64,000 bases of DNA. It comes from Candidatus Pantoea bituminis (GTDB lineage Bacteria > Pseudomonadota > Gammaproteobacteria > Enterobacterales > Enterobacteriaceae). Position 1 is the first letter of the stretch, and the number at the start of each line of letters is the position of its first letter. This document shows positions 56,202 to 64,000 of this stretch, piece by piece. Under the pieces are notes generated by a model, which worked only from the letters and a program-made list of their open reading frames with translations, did not search any database and was not told where the DNA came from. The stretch lies in NCBI RefSeq assembly GCF_018842675.1, contig NZ_JAGTWO010000004.1, forward strand, positions 1,922,001-1,986,000, read 5' to 3'. The position numbers and the translations under genes are program-made.

Positions 56202-56786
56202 TTACTTACCGTAAGCTTCAGTCGAAATCGTCAGCGTGATCTCATCGCTCACCGCAGGGACATACTTATCCAGCTTGAAATCAGAACGCTTAATAGTGCC
56301 GGTGGCATCAAAACCAATTGCCTGCTTCTTCACCATTGGGTGCATCGCTTGCTGATTCAGAGTGGCATGCAGCGTAACCGGTTTAGTGATGCCTTTCAGC
56401 GTTAGATTACCTTCTACATCAAATTTATTGTCGCCTTTCGCCACCACTTTGGTGCTGTGGAAAGTCGCATTAGGATATTTAGCCACGTCGAAGTATTCCG
56501 CGCCTTTAAATTCTTTGGTCAGCGCCGCAACATGGCTGTCGATTTTGCTCACCGGCAGCGTAACGTCTACGCGTGATTGCTCAGGATGATCTTTGTCAAA
56601 CACCAGCGAACCCGTTGAGTCAGGGATATCGGCGGTTGGATGTGAAAAACCAAAGTGTGTCCAGGTCGCAATAACCGAAGTGTGCTCAGGATTGAGCTGA
56701 TAATGCATGGCTTCCGCCTGCGAGAAAGGGACATACAGGCTGGCTACAGCTAACAGTGGCAGCGCAATGCGCTTAACGTTTTTCAC
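56202..56786 (-). CDS. YceI-family periplasmic protein
   Basis: A secreted lipocalin-like protein of about 194 residues. A signal peptide (RIALPLLAVASLYVPFSQA) is followed by the YceI fold: YQLNPEHTSVIATWTHFGFS, LPVSKIDSHVAALTKEFKGA, EYFDVAKYPNATFHSTKV and GNLTLKGITKPVTLHATL. YceI proteins bind isoprenoid quinones or polyisoprenoids in other species. I favour a GTG start at 56786, which has AAGGA upstream; an ATG ten codons earlier would give a poor signal peptide. It follows the repeat array and lies just downstream of pqqF in the same direction. Confidence 0.85.
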   Translation of the reverse strand: MKNVKRIALPLLAVASLYVPFSQAEAMHYQLNPEHTSVIATWTHFGFSHPTADIPDSTGSLVFDKDHPEQSRVDVTLPVSKIDSHVAALTKEFKGAEYFDVAKYPNATFHSTKVVAKGDNKFDVEGNLTLKGITKPVTLHATLNQQAMHPMVKKQAIGFDATGTIKRSDFKLDKYVPAVSDEITLTISTEAYGK

Positions 56787-56910
56787 ACGACATTCCTTAT
56801 TAAAAAACAGATTCATTAGGAGTGTCGTCTAATATGGCAGGAATAAACAGTGAAGAGATTTGCTGATATTTTTCAAATAAATTCAGCAATATCGCAGCGT
56901 GACTATCACA

Positions 56911-59193
56911 TTAACGTCCAGCCGTAAAAAGCACCCGCCAGCGGCGACGCTGATTCGTTAAACGAGTATGTAACTGTTGCAGATCGTCTAACGTCAGCGC
57001 ATCAATGCTTGTTTGCGTCAAATCGTGCAAACCCTGCTCCCTTCGCAATGCCGTTAAGGCCGCATTGCTCTCATCAACACGGAGCTGCGCTTTTAATGTA
57101 TCGATATCCAGTGTGGCGATCTCATTGTCCAACGAGCGTAAGAATCTTTTGCAATGCTGTAACAACCTACCGACGCTAAGGTTGGGTGATTGCAGCGCAA
57201 ACAGTACGCCGTCGTGATCCGCGCTACGTAAATAACGGCTACTCACCACGTAACCGATCTGCTGTTCCACCCGTAAACGCTGGAAAAAAGCGGTTCATAG
57301 ATCTGCGCTAAAGCACGTAGTGCCGCGAGCGGGTGTCGTTGATCTAGGGGGATAAACAGTAACAACGCGTTATCGCGACCAGGATGATCAATGCGCGACA
57401 CACCACTGCGTGAAGACAAATGGGCACTGCGCAGCAGTGGATTAACGGGCAGTGAAAACGTGGCTAAGCGCCGTGCAATGACGTGGTGCAGAGCTTCACT
57501 TCCCCCGCACAGCACGGCCCGCCAGCAGGTCGGGCTACTTGCAGAAGTTAAGTGCTGAGGCAACCTCTTCAGCAACTCACGAATGGCGATGCTTTCAGGT
57601 TGCTGCGGATCACTACCAGAACGATTATCCGCGAGCGCATCAGCAACCTGTTCCAGCGCCCAATCCGCAAGCTTCTGGTTATCCGGCAGGCGAAGAGTCA
57701 ACTGCCAAACGCCCTGCGCTTCCCCCATTCACCGCCGCCGCCTGCATGACGCAACGTGGCAAACAGCGGGCGCAGTCGCTTCGCGCACGCCTCACCAGAC
57801 TCAGCGGAAAGATTACTGAAAAATTCAGGACGCAGAATCAGGGTTGCTGCTTTGTCTGACGCAAGGTGCAACAATGTCACGGCAGCGGTTGGCAGTGGCG
57901 AGCAGATGAGTTCGGTTTTTAGCGGATAAAAAGCGAAAGCGGTAACAGCAGATTGACGCTGTGGCGCTGTTTCTCGCGGCGCTAAGCTAAGCTCAAACCC
58001 TTGGGTTTTGACGCTTTCGTCCAGCTCTTTATTTGAATAAATGGCATTCGAGCAAAATAGCGTAGCGGAAGGCGCAGCCTGCAATGCCGCGATAAAAGCG
58101 TGAAACCTTTTCGGCTCGGCTGGCGCAAACCCCAACACGCGCTGACGCAGCTGCTCCAGCGGTGACAGCGCGTTAAAACGCTGCTGCGCCAGTTGCAGAT
58201 AATGCATCTGCTGTTCTTCACAGGTTTCCCCGATAGCCTGTAAAGCGTGTTGCACGCTTTCACTCAGCCGATCGGGCTGCTCGGTGGTGAAAATCGCCAC
58301 CAGCCAAAGCTGCTTATCCGATTGATAAAGCCACTTCAATTCGATTTCGCTGGCAATACCGCGCTGGCGCAAAGATGCCATTAAACCGCCGGGCGCATCA
58401 TCCAGTAAAAACTCACGCAACAACGTGACGTTGTCACTCCATTGAGCATCTACGATCCACGAATGCCAGTATTGGGCTACGCCCTCGCTCAGCATGGCGT
58501 GCGGCTTCATTTCAGGGAGTAATTGCAGTGGCGGTATAGTGAGTTGAACCTGACCTTGTGGCAGCGTTTCAGCAAATCGCTGCGCCAGATGCGCCAGGTC
58601 ATCTAACGATTGTGGTCCCTGCAGCCAAAGCTGCAGGTTACTGGCAACGTAAAAATGCTGATGAAAATCACGCAGCGCCTGCTGCAACGCGACAACGTTA
58701 GCGCCAAAGGCATCGGCGCTACCTATTTGAAAGCGATGAAATGTTTGTGGCTCAGCGACCAGGCTAAACAGCGCCGCCTCAGCCTGCGCAGGCACGTGAT
58801 GCTGAAGTAAGCGATATTCAGCATCAATGACGGCCATTTCCTGTTTGATCGCCGCCGTTTCAAACAAGGGCGCGCAGAGCATATCGTGCAACCGCGCTAA
58901 TCCATCCTCAAATCGATCCGCTGTGATTTCAAAAAATAGGCGCTGCGCCGCGCCAGCGTGGTGGCATTAACACGTCCGCCGTTAGCCTGAATCCAGCTCA
59001 TCAACCGATCGCGATCGGGCCAGCGCTGGCTACCGGTAAACAGTAAATGCTCCAGCAAGTGCGCTAAACCTGGCCAGCGATCCGGTTCGTCATGACTGCC
59101 CGCCTTAACCTGTATCAACGCTGCCGCATCGCGCGCATCGGGTTGATGCACCAGCGTCACGGCTAATCCATTCAGGTTCAGGCGGCGAATCAT
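56911..59193 (-). CDS. pqqF: PqqF, M16 family peptidase of PQQ synthesis (three apparent frameshifts)
   Basis: About 761 residues when three bases are restored. PqqF is the zinc protease linked to release of the crosslinked Glu-Tyr from the PqqA peptide. The inverted zinc motif HLLEH is in WPGLAHLLEHLLFTGS, with the downstream acidic ligand. Breaks lie in the A-runs at 58931-58936 (restored: RRSAYFFEITADRFEDGLA) and 57284-57289 (EPLFFQRLRVEQQIGYVV) and in the C-run at 57722-57726 (GEWGEAQGVWQLTLRLP). Each restores a continuous M16 protein. It ends the operon and overlaps pqqE by one base. Confidence 0.9.
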
Positions 59194-60334
59194 CAGATGT
59201 TACGTGACTTATAAATCAGCTGAGAATTGCTGCGGTTACGGAATTGCAATTGACCAATTTTGATATCACTGCAATCCGCTTCGCGACGGGCTTCAAGGAT
59301 TTTGCCGTGATGCGGCGATTTGCTGCAAACCGGATCGGCGTTGTCCGCATTGCCGGTAAGCATGTAAGCCTGACAACGGCAGCCGCCGTAATCCTTCTCT
59401 TTTTCATCGCAAGAGCGGCAAGGCTCTGGCATCCAGTCGTAACCGCGATAACGATTAAAACCAAACGAGTTATACCAAATGTCATCCAGGCTCTGCTCAA
59501 GCACCGAAGGAAACTCAACCGGCAGCTGGCGCGCGCTGTGGCACGGCAGCGCGGTGCCTTCCGGCGTTACGCTGAGGAAGATCGCACCCCAGCCGCCCAT
59601 GCAGCCTTTCGGTCGCTCTTCGTAATAGTCGGGAGTAACAAACAGCAGATTGGTCAAATTACCGCTTTTACTCATGCGCTGGCGATAGTTGTTAACGACG
59701 CCTTCTGCCCGCGCAATTTGCTCACGCGTGGGCAATAAACCTTCGCGATTGAGCTGTGCCCAGCCATAAAACTGGCAGGTGGCGAGTTCAACATCATCCG
59801 CTTCCAGCTCAATGCAGAGATCGATGATTTTGTCGATCTGGTCGATGTTATGGCGATGCAAAACAAAGTTCAGCACCATCGGATAGCCGTGCGCTTTCAC
59901 CGCTTTTGCCATCTCCAGCTTCTGCTGAAAGGCTTTTTCGACCCTGCCAGTGCGGCGTTCAGCGTTTCATCGCTGGCCTGAAAGCTGATCTGGATATGAT
60001 CAAGCCCGGCGTCAGCAAACGCATCCAGTTTGTTGTGCGTCAGGCCAATGCCAGAGGTGATCAGGTTGGTATAGAAACCTAAATCACGGGCGGCACGGAT
60101 CAGCTCAGGCAGATCTTTACGCACCAGCGGCTCGCCGCCGGAAAAGCCCAGCTGCACGCTACCCATGGCACGCGCCTGACGAAACACCTCAATCCACTGA
60201 TCGGTGGTGAGCTCTTTTTCCTGCTGAGCGAAATCCAGCGGATTCGAGCAGTACGGACACTGCAGCGGGCAGCGATAAGTCAGCTCCGCCAGTAGCCATA
60301 GCGGCGGATTGACGCCGGGTTTAAGCGGGTTCAC
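59193..60334 (-). CDS. pqqE: PqqE, radical SAM/SPASM enzyme (one apparent frameshift)
   Basis: Radical SAM enzyme that makes the C-C crosslink between Glu and Tyr of PqqA. The radical SAM cluster cysteines are in [15 protein letters not shown] (CxxxCxxC). The C-terminal SPASM cysteines are in [10 protein letters not shown] and [20 protein letters not shown]. The length is 380 residues with a GTG start at 60334, equal to the Klebsiella protein; this start overlaps the pqqD end by 14 bases. The frame breaks in the T-run at 59934-59938: one more base gives [20 protein letters not shown]. Confidence 0.93.
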
Positions 60335-60599
60335 GGAATTGTATCCACTTCTGTTCATAGGCTGATTGCAGGAATTCTTTTACGTCCGCGCCAACGCCAC
60401 CCGCTTCCGGGAAACGCGCATCAAGCGTGGCAATAATGGCTGCAATATCTTGCTTGCCATCGACCAGCTCCAGGATCGCGACAGCGGTTTCATTCAGCTT
60501 GGCCATGCCTTCAGGATAAAGCACCACATGGCTATCCTGCGCGGCTTCCCACTGCATACGATAGCCGCGACGAAACGCGGCAATAGTGTTGTCATTCAT
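60321..60599 (-). CDS. pqqD: PqqD, peptide chaperone of PQQ synthesis
   Basis: A 92-residue winged-helix (RRE) protein that binds the PqqA peptide and presents it to PqqE. Typical strings are [43 protein letters not shown] and [16 protein letters not shown]. It lies immediately after pqqC; two adjacent ATG codons (60602 and 60599) are possible starts. Position and sequence together leave little doubt. Confidence 0.95.
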   Translation of the reverse strand: MNDNTIAAFRRGYRMQWEAAQDSHVVLYPEGMAKLNETAVAILELVDGKQDIAAIIATLDARFPEAGGVGADVKEFLQSAYEQKWIQFREPA

Positions 60600-60602
60600 C
60601 AT

Positions 60603-61358
60603 TTATACCAGTCGAGTGGTGTGCCACGCCGCCTTGTCGGTGACGGTGTGATAAGGCGGACGCTTAAGTTCATAGGCCATGGTCATGGCATCCAGCATTG
60701 TCCATAAAATATCGAGCTTAAACTGCAAAATTTCCAGCATGCGGTTCTGTTTTTCTGGTGTGGTGCAGAATTCCAGCGCCAGCGCCAAACCATGCTCAAC
60801 ATCGCGGTTCGCCTGGCCCAAGCGGTTGCGGAAGTAGAAATATCCCTCTTCTTTGATCCACGGATAGTGCTGCGGCCAACTGTCGAGGCGCGACTGGTGG
60901 ATCTGCGGAGCAAAGAGTTCCGTTAACGAACTGCATGCCGCTTCTTGCCAGTTGGCGCGACGGGCAAAGTTAACGTAAGCATCGACCGCGAAACGCACGC
61001 CGGGCAGCACGTGCTGCTCTGACAGCAGCGCTTCGCGATTCATGCCCACCGCTTCACCCAGACGCAACCAGGCTTCGATGCCGCCCTCTTCGCCGTTGCT
61101 GCCGTCGTGGTCAAGAATACGCTGCACCCATTTACGACGCGTGGCCGGGTCCGGGCAGTTCGCCATAATCGCTGCATCTTTCAGCGGAATATTGGTTTGA
61201 TAATAGAAGCGGTTTGCTACCCATCCCTGAATTTGCTCGCGCGTCGCCTGACCGTTGTGCATGGCGATATGGTAAGGATGATGGATATGGTAATAGGCGC
61301 CTTTGTCGCGCAGCGCCTGCTCAAAAGCCTGTGGCGACAGCGTTTCAGTGATCTGCAT
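60603..61358 (-). CDS. pqqC: PqqC, pyrroloquinoline-quinone synthase
   Basis: Cofactorless oxidase of 251 residues, haem-oxygenase-like helical bundle, that closes the last ring and oxidises the intermediate to PQQ. Family hallmarks are [64 protein letters not shown] and [20 protein letters not shown]. The active-site His and Tyr residues in the YHIHHPYH and RFYYQ segments are intact. It follows pqqB by 3 bases, with pqqD directly after. Confidence 0.97.
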   Translation of the reverse strand: MQITETLSPQAFEQALRDKGAYYHIHHPYHIAMHNGQATREQIQGWVANRFYYQTNIPLKDAAIMANCPDPATRRKWVQRILDHDGSNGEEGGIEAWLRLGEAVGMNREALLSEQHVLPGVRFAVDAYVNFARRANWQEAACSSLTELFAPQIHQSRLDSWPQHYPWIKEEGYFYFRNRLGQANRDVEHGLALALEFCTTPEKQNRMLEILQFKLDILWTMLDAMTMAYELKRPPYHTVTDKAAWHTTRLV

Positions 61359-61361
61359 GAT

Positions 61362-62279
61362 TTAGTCCTGAAGGTGGATCGCCATCCCGTCCCAGCTCAC
61401 CTCAATGCCCTGTTGCGTCAGGAACTGTCGTTGGGGTGATTGCTCATTAAGGATCGGGTTGGTGTTGTTAATGTGAATAAGAATTTTGCGTTTGGCCGGT
61501 AACGACGCCAGCAGCGCCATCAAACCTTGCTCTTCTGCCAGCGCCAGATGCCCCATCGCTTTGCCGGTGTTTTTACCCACACCCGTGGCCAGCAGTTCAT
61601 CATCTTGCCAGACGGTGCCGTCGATCAGCAGGCAATCGGCCTGTTTTAACCACGGCAAAATCACGTCATCAGGTTCACCGAGGCCCGGCGCATACAGCAG
61701 GGTTTGACCATTGGCGCGGTTTTTAATGAACAGCGCCACGTTATGACCCGGCAACGGGCGATCGCGGTACGGCGAATAAGGCGGCGCGTTGCTTAAAATA
61801 GGGATAGCCGTGAATTGCAGGTCGGGACACACATCCACGCTAAAGGTGTTCAGCGGCGCAATGGGACGATGCTGCAAGCCGCCGTTCCAGTGTTTCAGCA
61901 TGGTGAAAATCGGAAAACCGCTGGTGAGATCGTCATGCACTTCTGGCGTACACCATACCTGATGCGGGCAGCCTTCTCGCAGGCTCAGCAAACCGGTAGT
62001 GTGGTCGATTTGGCTGTCTGTAAGGATGATGCCGCCAATATTCGTGCCGCGCAGAACGCCCTTTTTAGTTAATTCTGGGGTATGGAGGATCTGCTGGCTG
62101 ATATCTGGCGAGGCGTTACACAGCACCCAGTCTTCGCCATTATCACTCAGGATGATTGAGGATTGGGTACGTGGTTGGGCCTGAATAGTGCCATTACGCA
62201 CGCCGTGACAATTGGCACAGTTGCAGTTCCACTGAGGAAATCCGCCACCGGCGGCCGATCCGAGGACTTTAATAAACAT
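61362..62279 (-). CDS. pqqB: PqqB, MBL-fold protein of PQQ synthesis
   Basis: A 305-residue metallo-beta-lactamase-like protein. The start at 62279 gives [20 protein letters not shown], the invariant PqqB N-terminus with NCNCANC zinc-binding cysteines. The metal region is [18 protein letters not shown], and HNVALFI and [11 protein letters not shown] follow. PqqB acts as a hydroxylase on the PqqE-derived dipeptide. It is 175 bases from pqqA, with an attenuator hairpin between. Confidence 0.96.
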   Translation of the reverse strand: MFIKVLGSAAGGGFPQWNCNCANCHGVRNGTIQAQPRTQSSIILSDNGEDWVLCNASPDISQQILHTPELTKKGVLRGTNIGGIILTDSQIDHTTGLLSLREGCPHQVWCTPEVHDDLTSGFPIFTMLKHWNGGLQHRPIAPLNTFSVDVCPDLQFTAIPILSNAPPYSPYRDRPLPGHNVALFIKNRANGQTLLYAPGLGEPDDVILPWLKQADCLLIDGTVWQDDELLATGVGKNTGKAMGHLALAEEQGLMALLASLPAKRKILIHINNTNPILNEQSPQRQFLTQQGIEVSWDGMAIHLQD

Positions 62280-62421
62280 GAAGGAAAACCACGTGTTGAA
62301 ATAATATCCTGAATAATTCACGTTGCATGCGGGCGGTAACGGCCTTTTCCCAGGCGCTGACTCACGTCAATGACCGGGAGCGCGTTCAGCCAATGCATCT
62401 GCAGCTTGAAGTATGACGGAT

Positions 62422-62448
62422 AAAAATGCCCGCACGAGTGGCGGGCAT
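62422..62448 (-). terminator. Attenuator-type hairpin between pqqA and pqqB
   Basis: On the minus strand ATGCCCGC pairs with GCGGGCAT (with one offset base) around a short loop, and is followed by TTTTTA. It begins 6 bases after the pqqA stop. A partial terminator here would give far more pqqA precursor RNA than pqqB-F, as known for other pqq operons. Confidence 0.82.
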
Positions 62449-62453
62449 AAACA

Positions 62454-62525
62454 TTAACGGTTGGAGATGTACAGCGTCACTTCCAGACCTAAACGCAAAT
62501 CAACAAATGCTGGTTTTTTCCACAT
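62454..62525 (-). CDS. pqqA: PqqA, PQQ precursor peptide (23 residues)
   Basis: A 23-codon gene beginning [16 protein letters not shown] and ending YISNR. The Glu at residue 15 and Tyr at 19 are the pair joined by PqqE and turned into PQQ. The peptide is nearly identical to the classic enterobacterial PqqA. GAGGAAGAG precedes the ATG at 62525. The small size makes it easy to miss. It is first in the pqq operon, ahead of the attenuator. Confidence 0.97.
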   Translation of the reverse strand: MWKKPAFVDLRLGLEVTLYISNR

Positions 62526-62673
62526 AATTCTCTTCCTCATAAAGTAATGAACAGATGATTATCTGTCTGAAACAGTTGCGGCAGGGACTCAAATGCGATC
62601 CCCATCACAATTTTGCCGACAGATGTTGCGCCAATGCTGCGACGAGATCAACCCGCAAGACGTAAGGAAATTG

Positions 62674-63693
62674 TTATCGCTGCCAGGTCGCGTGTAAAAC
62701 GCGCTGCCAGTTTCCCCACGCCAGCTTTTCTAACAATGCCTGATCATAGCCTGCATCGCGCAGAGTGGCGAACAGCTTGGGTAATCCACTGACATCGCCT
62801 AACGCATCGGGCGTGGATATGCCGTCAAAATCGGACCCCAACGCCACATGATCGCTGCCCATTGTCCTTAGCAAATGATCACAATGCTTAACAATTTCTG
62901 CCAAAGGGGTGTCACTGTCACGTTTACCGTCTGGCCGTAAGAAGGCGTTACCAAAGTTGATCCCGACAACGCCGCCGCTGTCGCGAATCGCGCCCAACTG
63001 CGCATCGGTTAGATTACGCGGCTGAGCGCACAACGCATGAGCGTTGGAATGGCTGGCGACGAGCGGAGCGGTAGAGATCCGCGCGGTGTCCCAGAACGCT
63101 TTTTCATTCATGTGCGATACATCAATCATCATCCGCAGCGCATTCGCCTGCTGGATCAACGTTTCGCCTGCCACCGTCAGCCCCGGCCCGGTATCGGGTG
63201 ACGCGGGAAAACTGCCGCTAACGCCCGTACCAAAACGGTTAGGCAAGTTCCAGAACGGCCCAATACTGCGCACGCCTGCTGCGTAGAATGCCGCCAGCAA
63301 TTCACCTTCGCCATCCAGCGCATCTGCGCCTTCGATATGTGCCACCATCGCCAGCACGCCTTGTTCGCGGCACTGCGCAATCTCTGTCGCGGTGCGGCAA
63401 ATTTTGGCTCGCCCGTCAGAGGCATCGGCAATCTGCTGCAAAATATCGAGCTGCTGCCACATGATCTCCAGCGGCTGATAAGGATGATCTGCCTGCTGCG
63501 GCACCATTTTAGCGATGTAGTTTTGCGGCGGGATGAAGATCGCGAACAGGCCACCACCAAAACCGCCCTGCTGCATACGTGGAAAGTCGAGATGACCGCG
63601 TTCAATGCCGTCAAAGAAGGCCGCGGCAGGTGCTTCGCGATGGTGAAGCCACAGATTAAGGAGTAAGTCGTTATGACCGTCGAAAGTCAGCAT
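62674..63693 (-). CDS. Membrane dipeptidase (M19, renal dipeptidase family)
   Basis: A 339-residue zinc dipeptidase. Metal-binding motifs are in order: DGHNDLL (His, Asp), VAHIEGADAL (Glu), LVASHSNAHAL (two His regions) and LGSDFDGIS (Asp). There is no signal peptide despite the family name, so it is probably cytoplasmic. Starts at 63693 (MLTFDGHND) or 63717 are both possible; I favour the first because the fold begins there. It lies upstream of pqqA in the same direction, 150 bases away. Such peptidases accompany pqq clusters in several Proteobacteria, so a role in processing PqqA debris is possible but unproven. Confidence 0.9.
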   Translation of the reverse strand: MLTFDGHNDLLLNLWLHHREAPAAAFFDGIERGHLDFPRMQQGGFGGGLFAIFIPPQNYIAKMVPQQADHPYQPLEIMWQQLDILQQIADASDGRAKICRTATEIAQCREQGVLAMVAHIEGADALDGEGELLAAFYAAGVRSIGPFWNLPNRFGTGVSGSFPASPDTGPGLTVAGETLIQQANALRMMIDVSHMNEKAFWDTARISTAPLVASHSNAHALCAQPRNLTDAQLGAIRDSGGVVGINFGNAFLRPDGKRDSDTPLAEIVKHCDHLLRTMGSDHVALGSDFDGISTPDALGDVSGLPKLFATLRDAGYDQALLEKLAWGNWQRVLHATWQR

Positions 63694-63731
63694 AGAGGAT
63701 TCAGGATTGTAAAACATCGCGCCATGCTACG

Positions 63732-63765
63732 CGTGCGCTGCGGGTTAGCCAAACCGCAGCGCACG
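63732..63765 (-). terminator. Hairpin after the sulfonate-type binding protein gene
   Basis: A perfect 12-base stem CGTGCGCTGCGG / CCGCAGCGCACG with a ten-base loop. No T-run follows on the minus strand, so it may pause or partly stop transcripts of the upstream gene before the dipeptidase. Confidence 0.5.
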
Positions 63766-63782
63766 TATTGCTTTAAGGTCGG

Positions 63783-64000
63783 CTAGCCGGTTTGCGCCAC
63801 GCTCAAACCGCGGTAAAAGGTCGGTTTCACATCCAATTTTTTCTGAATTAACCCATATCTGGTATAAAAATCAGCGGTTTCTTGCTGTTGCTGGACAGTG
63901 GCATCGTCGATGGCCTGCCAGTGCGACTGGCGGCGTGAAAACGATTTTTCTGCGGCTTCAGCCGGGAAACCAATAATTTTCGCCAACGTTTGCGAATAAG
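63783..64000 (-). CDS. ABC transporter substrate-binding protein, aliphatic sulfonate type (3' part only)
   Basis: Only the C-terminal 72 residues are in the window; the frame is open to base 64000. The end has the pattern WQAIDDATVQQQQETADFYT, then RYGLIQKKLDVKPTFYRG, as in SsuA-like periplasmic binding proteins for sulfonates or related compounds. Its transporter partners must lie outside the window. Identification rests on the C-terminus alone. Confidence 0.65.
   Translation of the reverse strand, partial: YSQTLAKIIGFPAEAAEKSFSRRQSHWQAIDDATVQQQQETADFYTRYGLIQKKLDVKPTFYRGLSVAQTG

Noticed and set aside
55669..56214. Long plus-strand open frame of 181 codons
   Set aside because: It runs through the direct repeats, has repeating translation and no ribosome site; it is a by-product of the GC-rich repeat units.
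56911..59193. pqqF as a decayed pseudogene
   Set aside because: All three breaks lie in runs of five or six identical bases and one added base each restores a full M16 protein, as at many other loci in the window.

Overview
The window looks like a chromosomal segment of an Erwiniaceae-type enterobacterium (Pantoea/Erwinia-like). The grounds are a pqqABCDEF cluster, membrane glucose dehydrogenase (gcd), scsABCD, dld, a KdgR-controlled uronate gene set, a Flag-2 (lateral flagella) remnant, moderate GC and AT-rich intergenic DNA. Genus is an inference from gene content only.

Layout. 0-2 kb: a sugar-type MFS transporter plus a DUF993 protein. 2.1-3.6 kb: a hipBA toxin-antitoxin module with two palindromic operators. 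3.8-5.3 kb: a membrane diguanylate cyclase. 5.7-13.3 kb: stress, repair and redox genes (KGG protein, UV damage endonuclease, aldo/keto reductase, ROK kinase, old yellow enzyme, ABM monooxygenase, CurA-like reductase). 13.5-17 kb: a lone prepilin peptidase and a head-to-head pair of truncated lafU and lfhA, the scar of a lost lateral-flagellum cluster. 17.3-20 kb: small accessory genes. 20.1-22.5 kb: gcd. 23.2-25.8 kb: a GT-D glycosyltransferase and an ACS-type MFS transporter. 25.85-26.36 kb: a compact SOS-controlled type I toxin-antitoxin locus of the tisB/istR kind. 26.4-28.1 kb: a lipoprotein PQQ-type sugar dehydrogenase with a DUF2231 membrane partner. 28.3-31.3 kb: a Fur-boxed iron-siderophore binding protein, an MBL hydrolase and manganese catalase. 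31.8-39.4 kb: an enolase-superfamily enzyme, a complete oligopeptide-type ABC transporter, an RpiB/LacAB-type isomerase and KdgF, with two KdgR boxes. 39.5-42.6 kb: an RND pump lacking its adaptor gene. 43.5-47.1 kb: scsABCD. 47.2-53.5 kb: an SDR, then a seven-gene PTS/phosphofructokinase/aldolase operon. 53.9-55.6 kb: dld. 55.65-56.18 kb: a modular repeat array. 56.2-62.5 kb: yceI and pqqA-F, then a dipeptidase and a sulfonate-type binding protein cut by the window edge.

How the genes fit together. PQQ made by pqqA-F would serve Gcd, and perhaps the PQQ-type dehydrogenase at 26.4 kb, for periplasmic sugar oxidation feeding electrons to quinone, as Dld does for D-lactate. The KdgR-boxed block points to uptake and breakdown of a uronate or pectin-derived compound. 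The PTS operon has transport, phosphofructokinase and aldolase steps for an unidentified sugar.

Sequence quality. About 23 genes' reading frames break, and nearly every break is explained by one missing base in a mononucleotide run; adding the base restores a full-length, conserved protein. I read these as homopolymer deletions in the assembly, not gene decay. I give such genes their whole span and note the break. lafU and lfhA are different: they are truly truncated.
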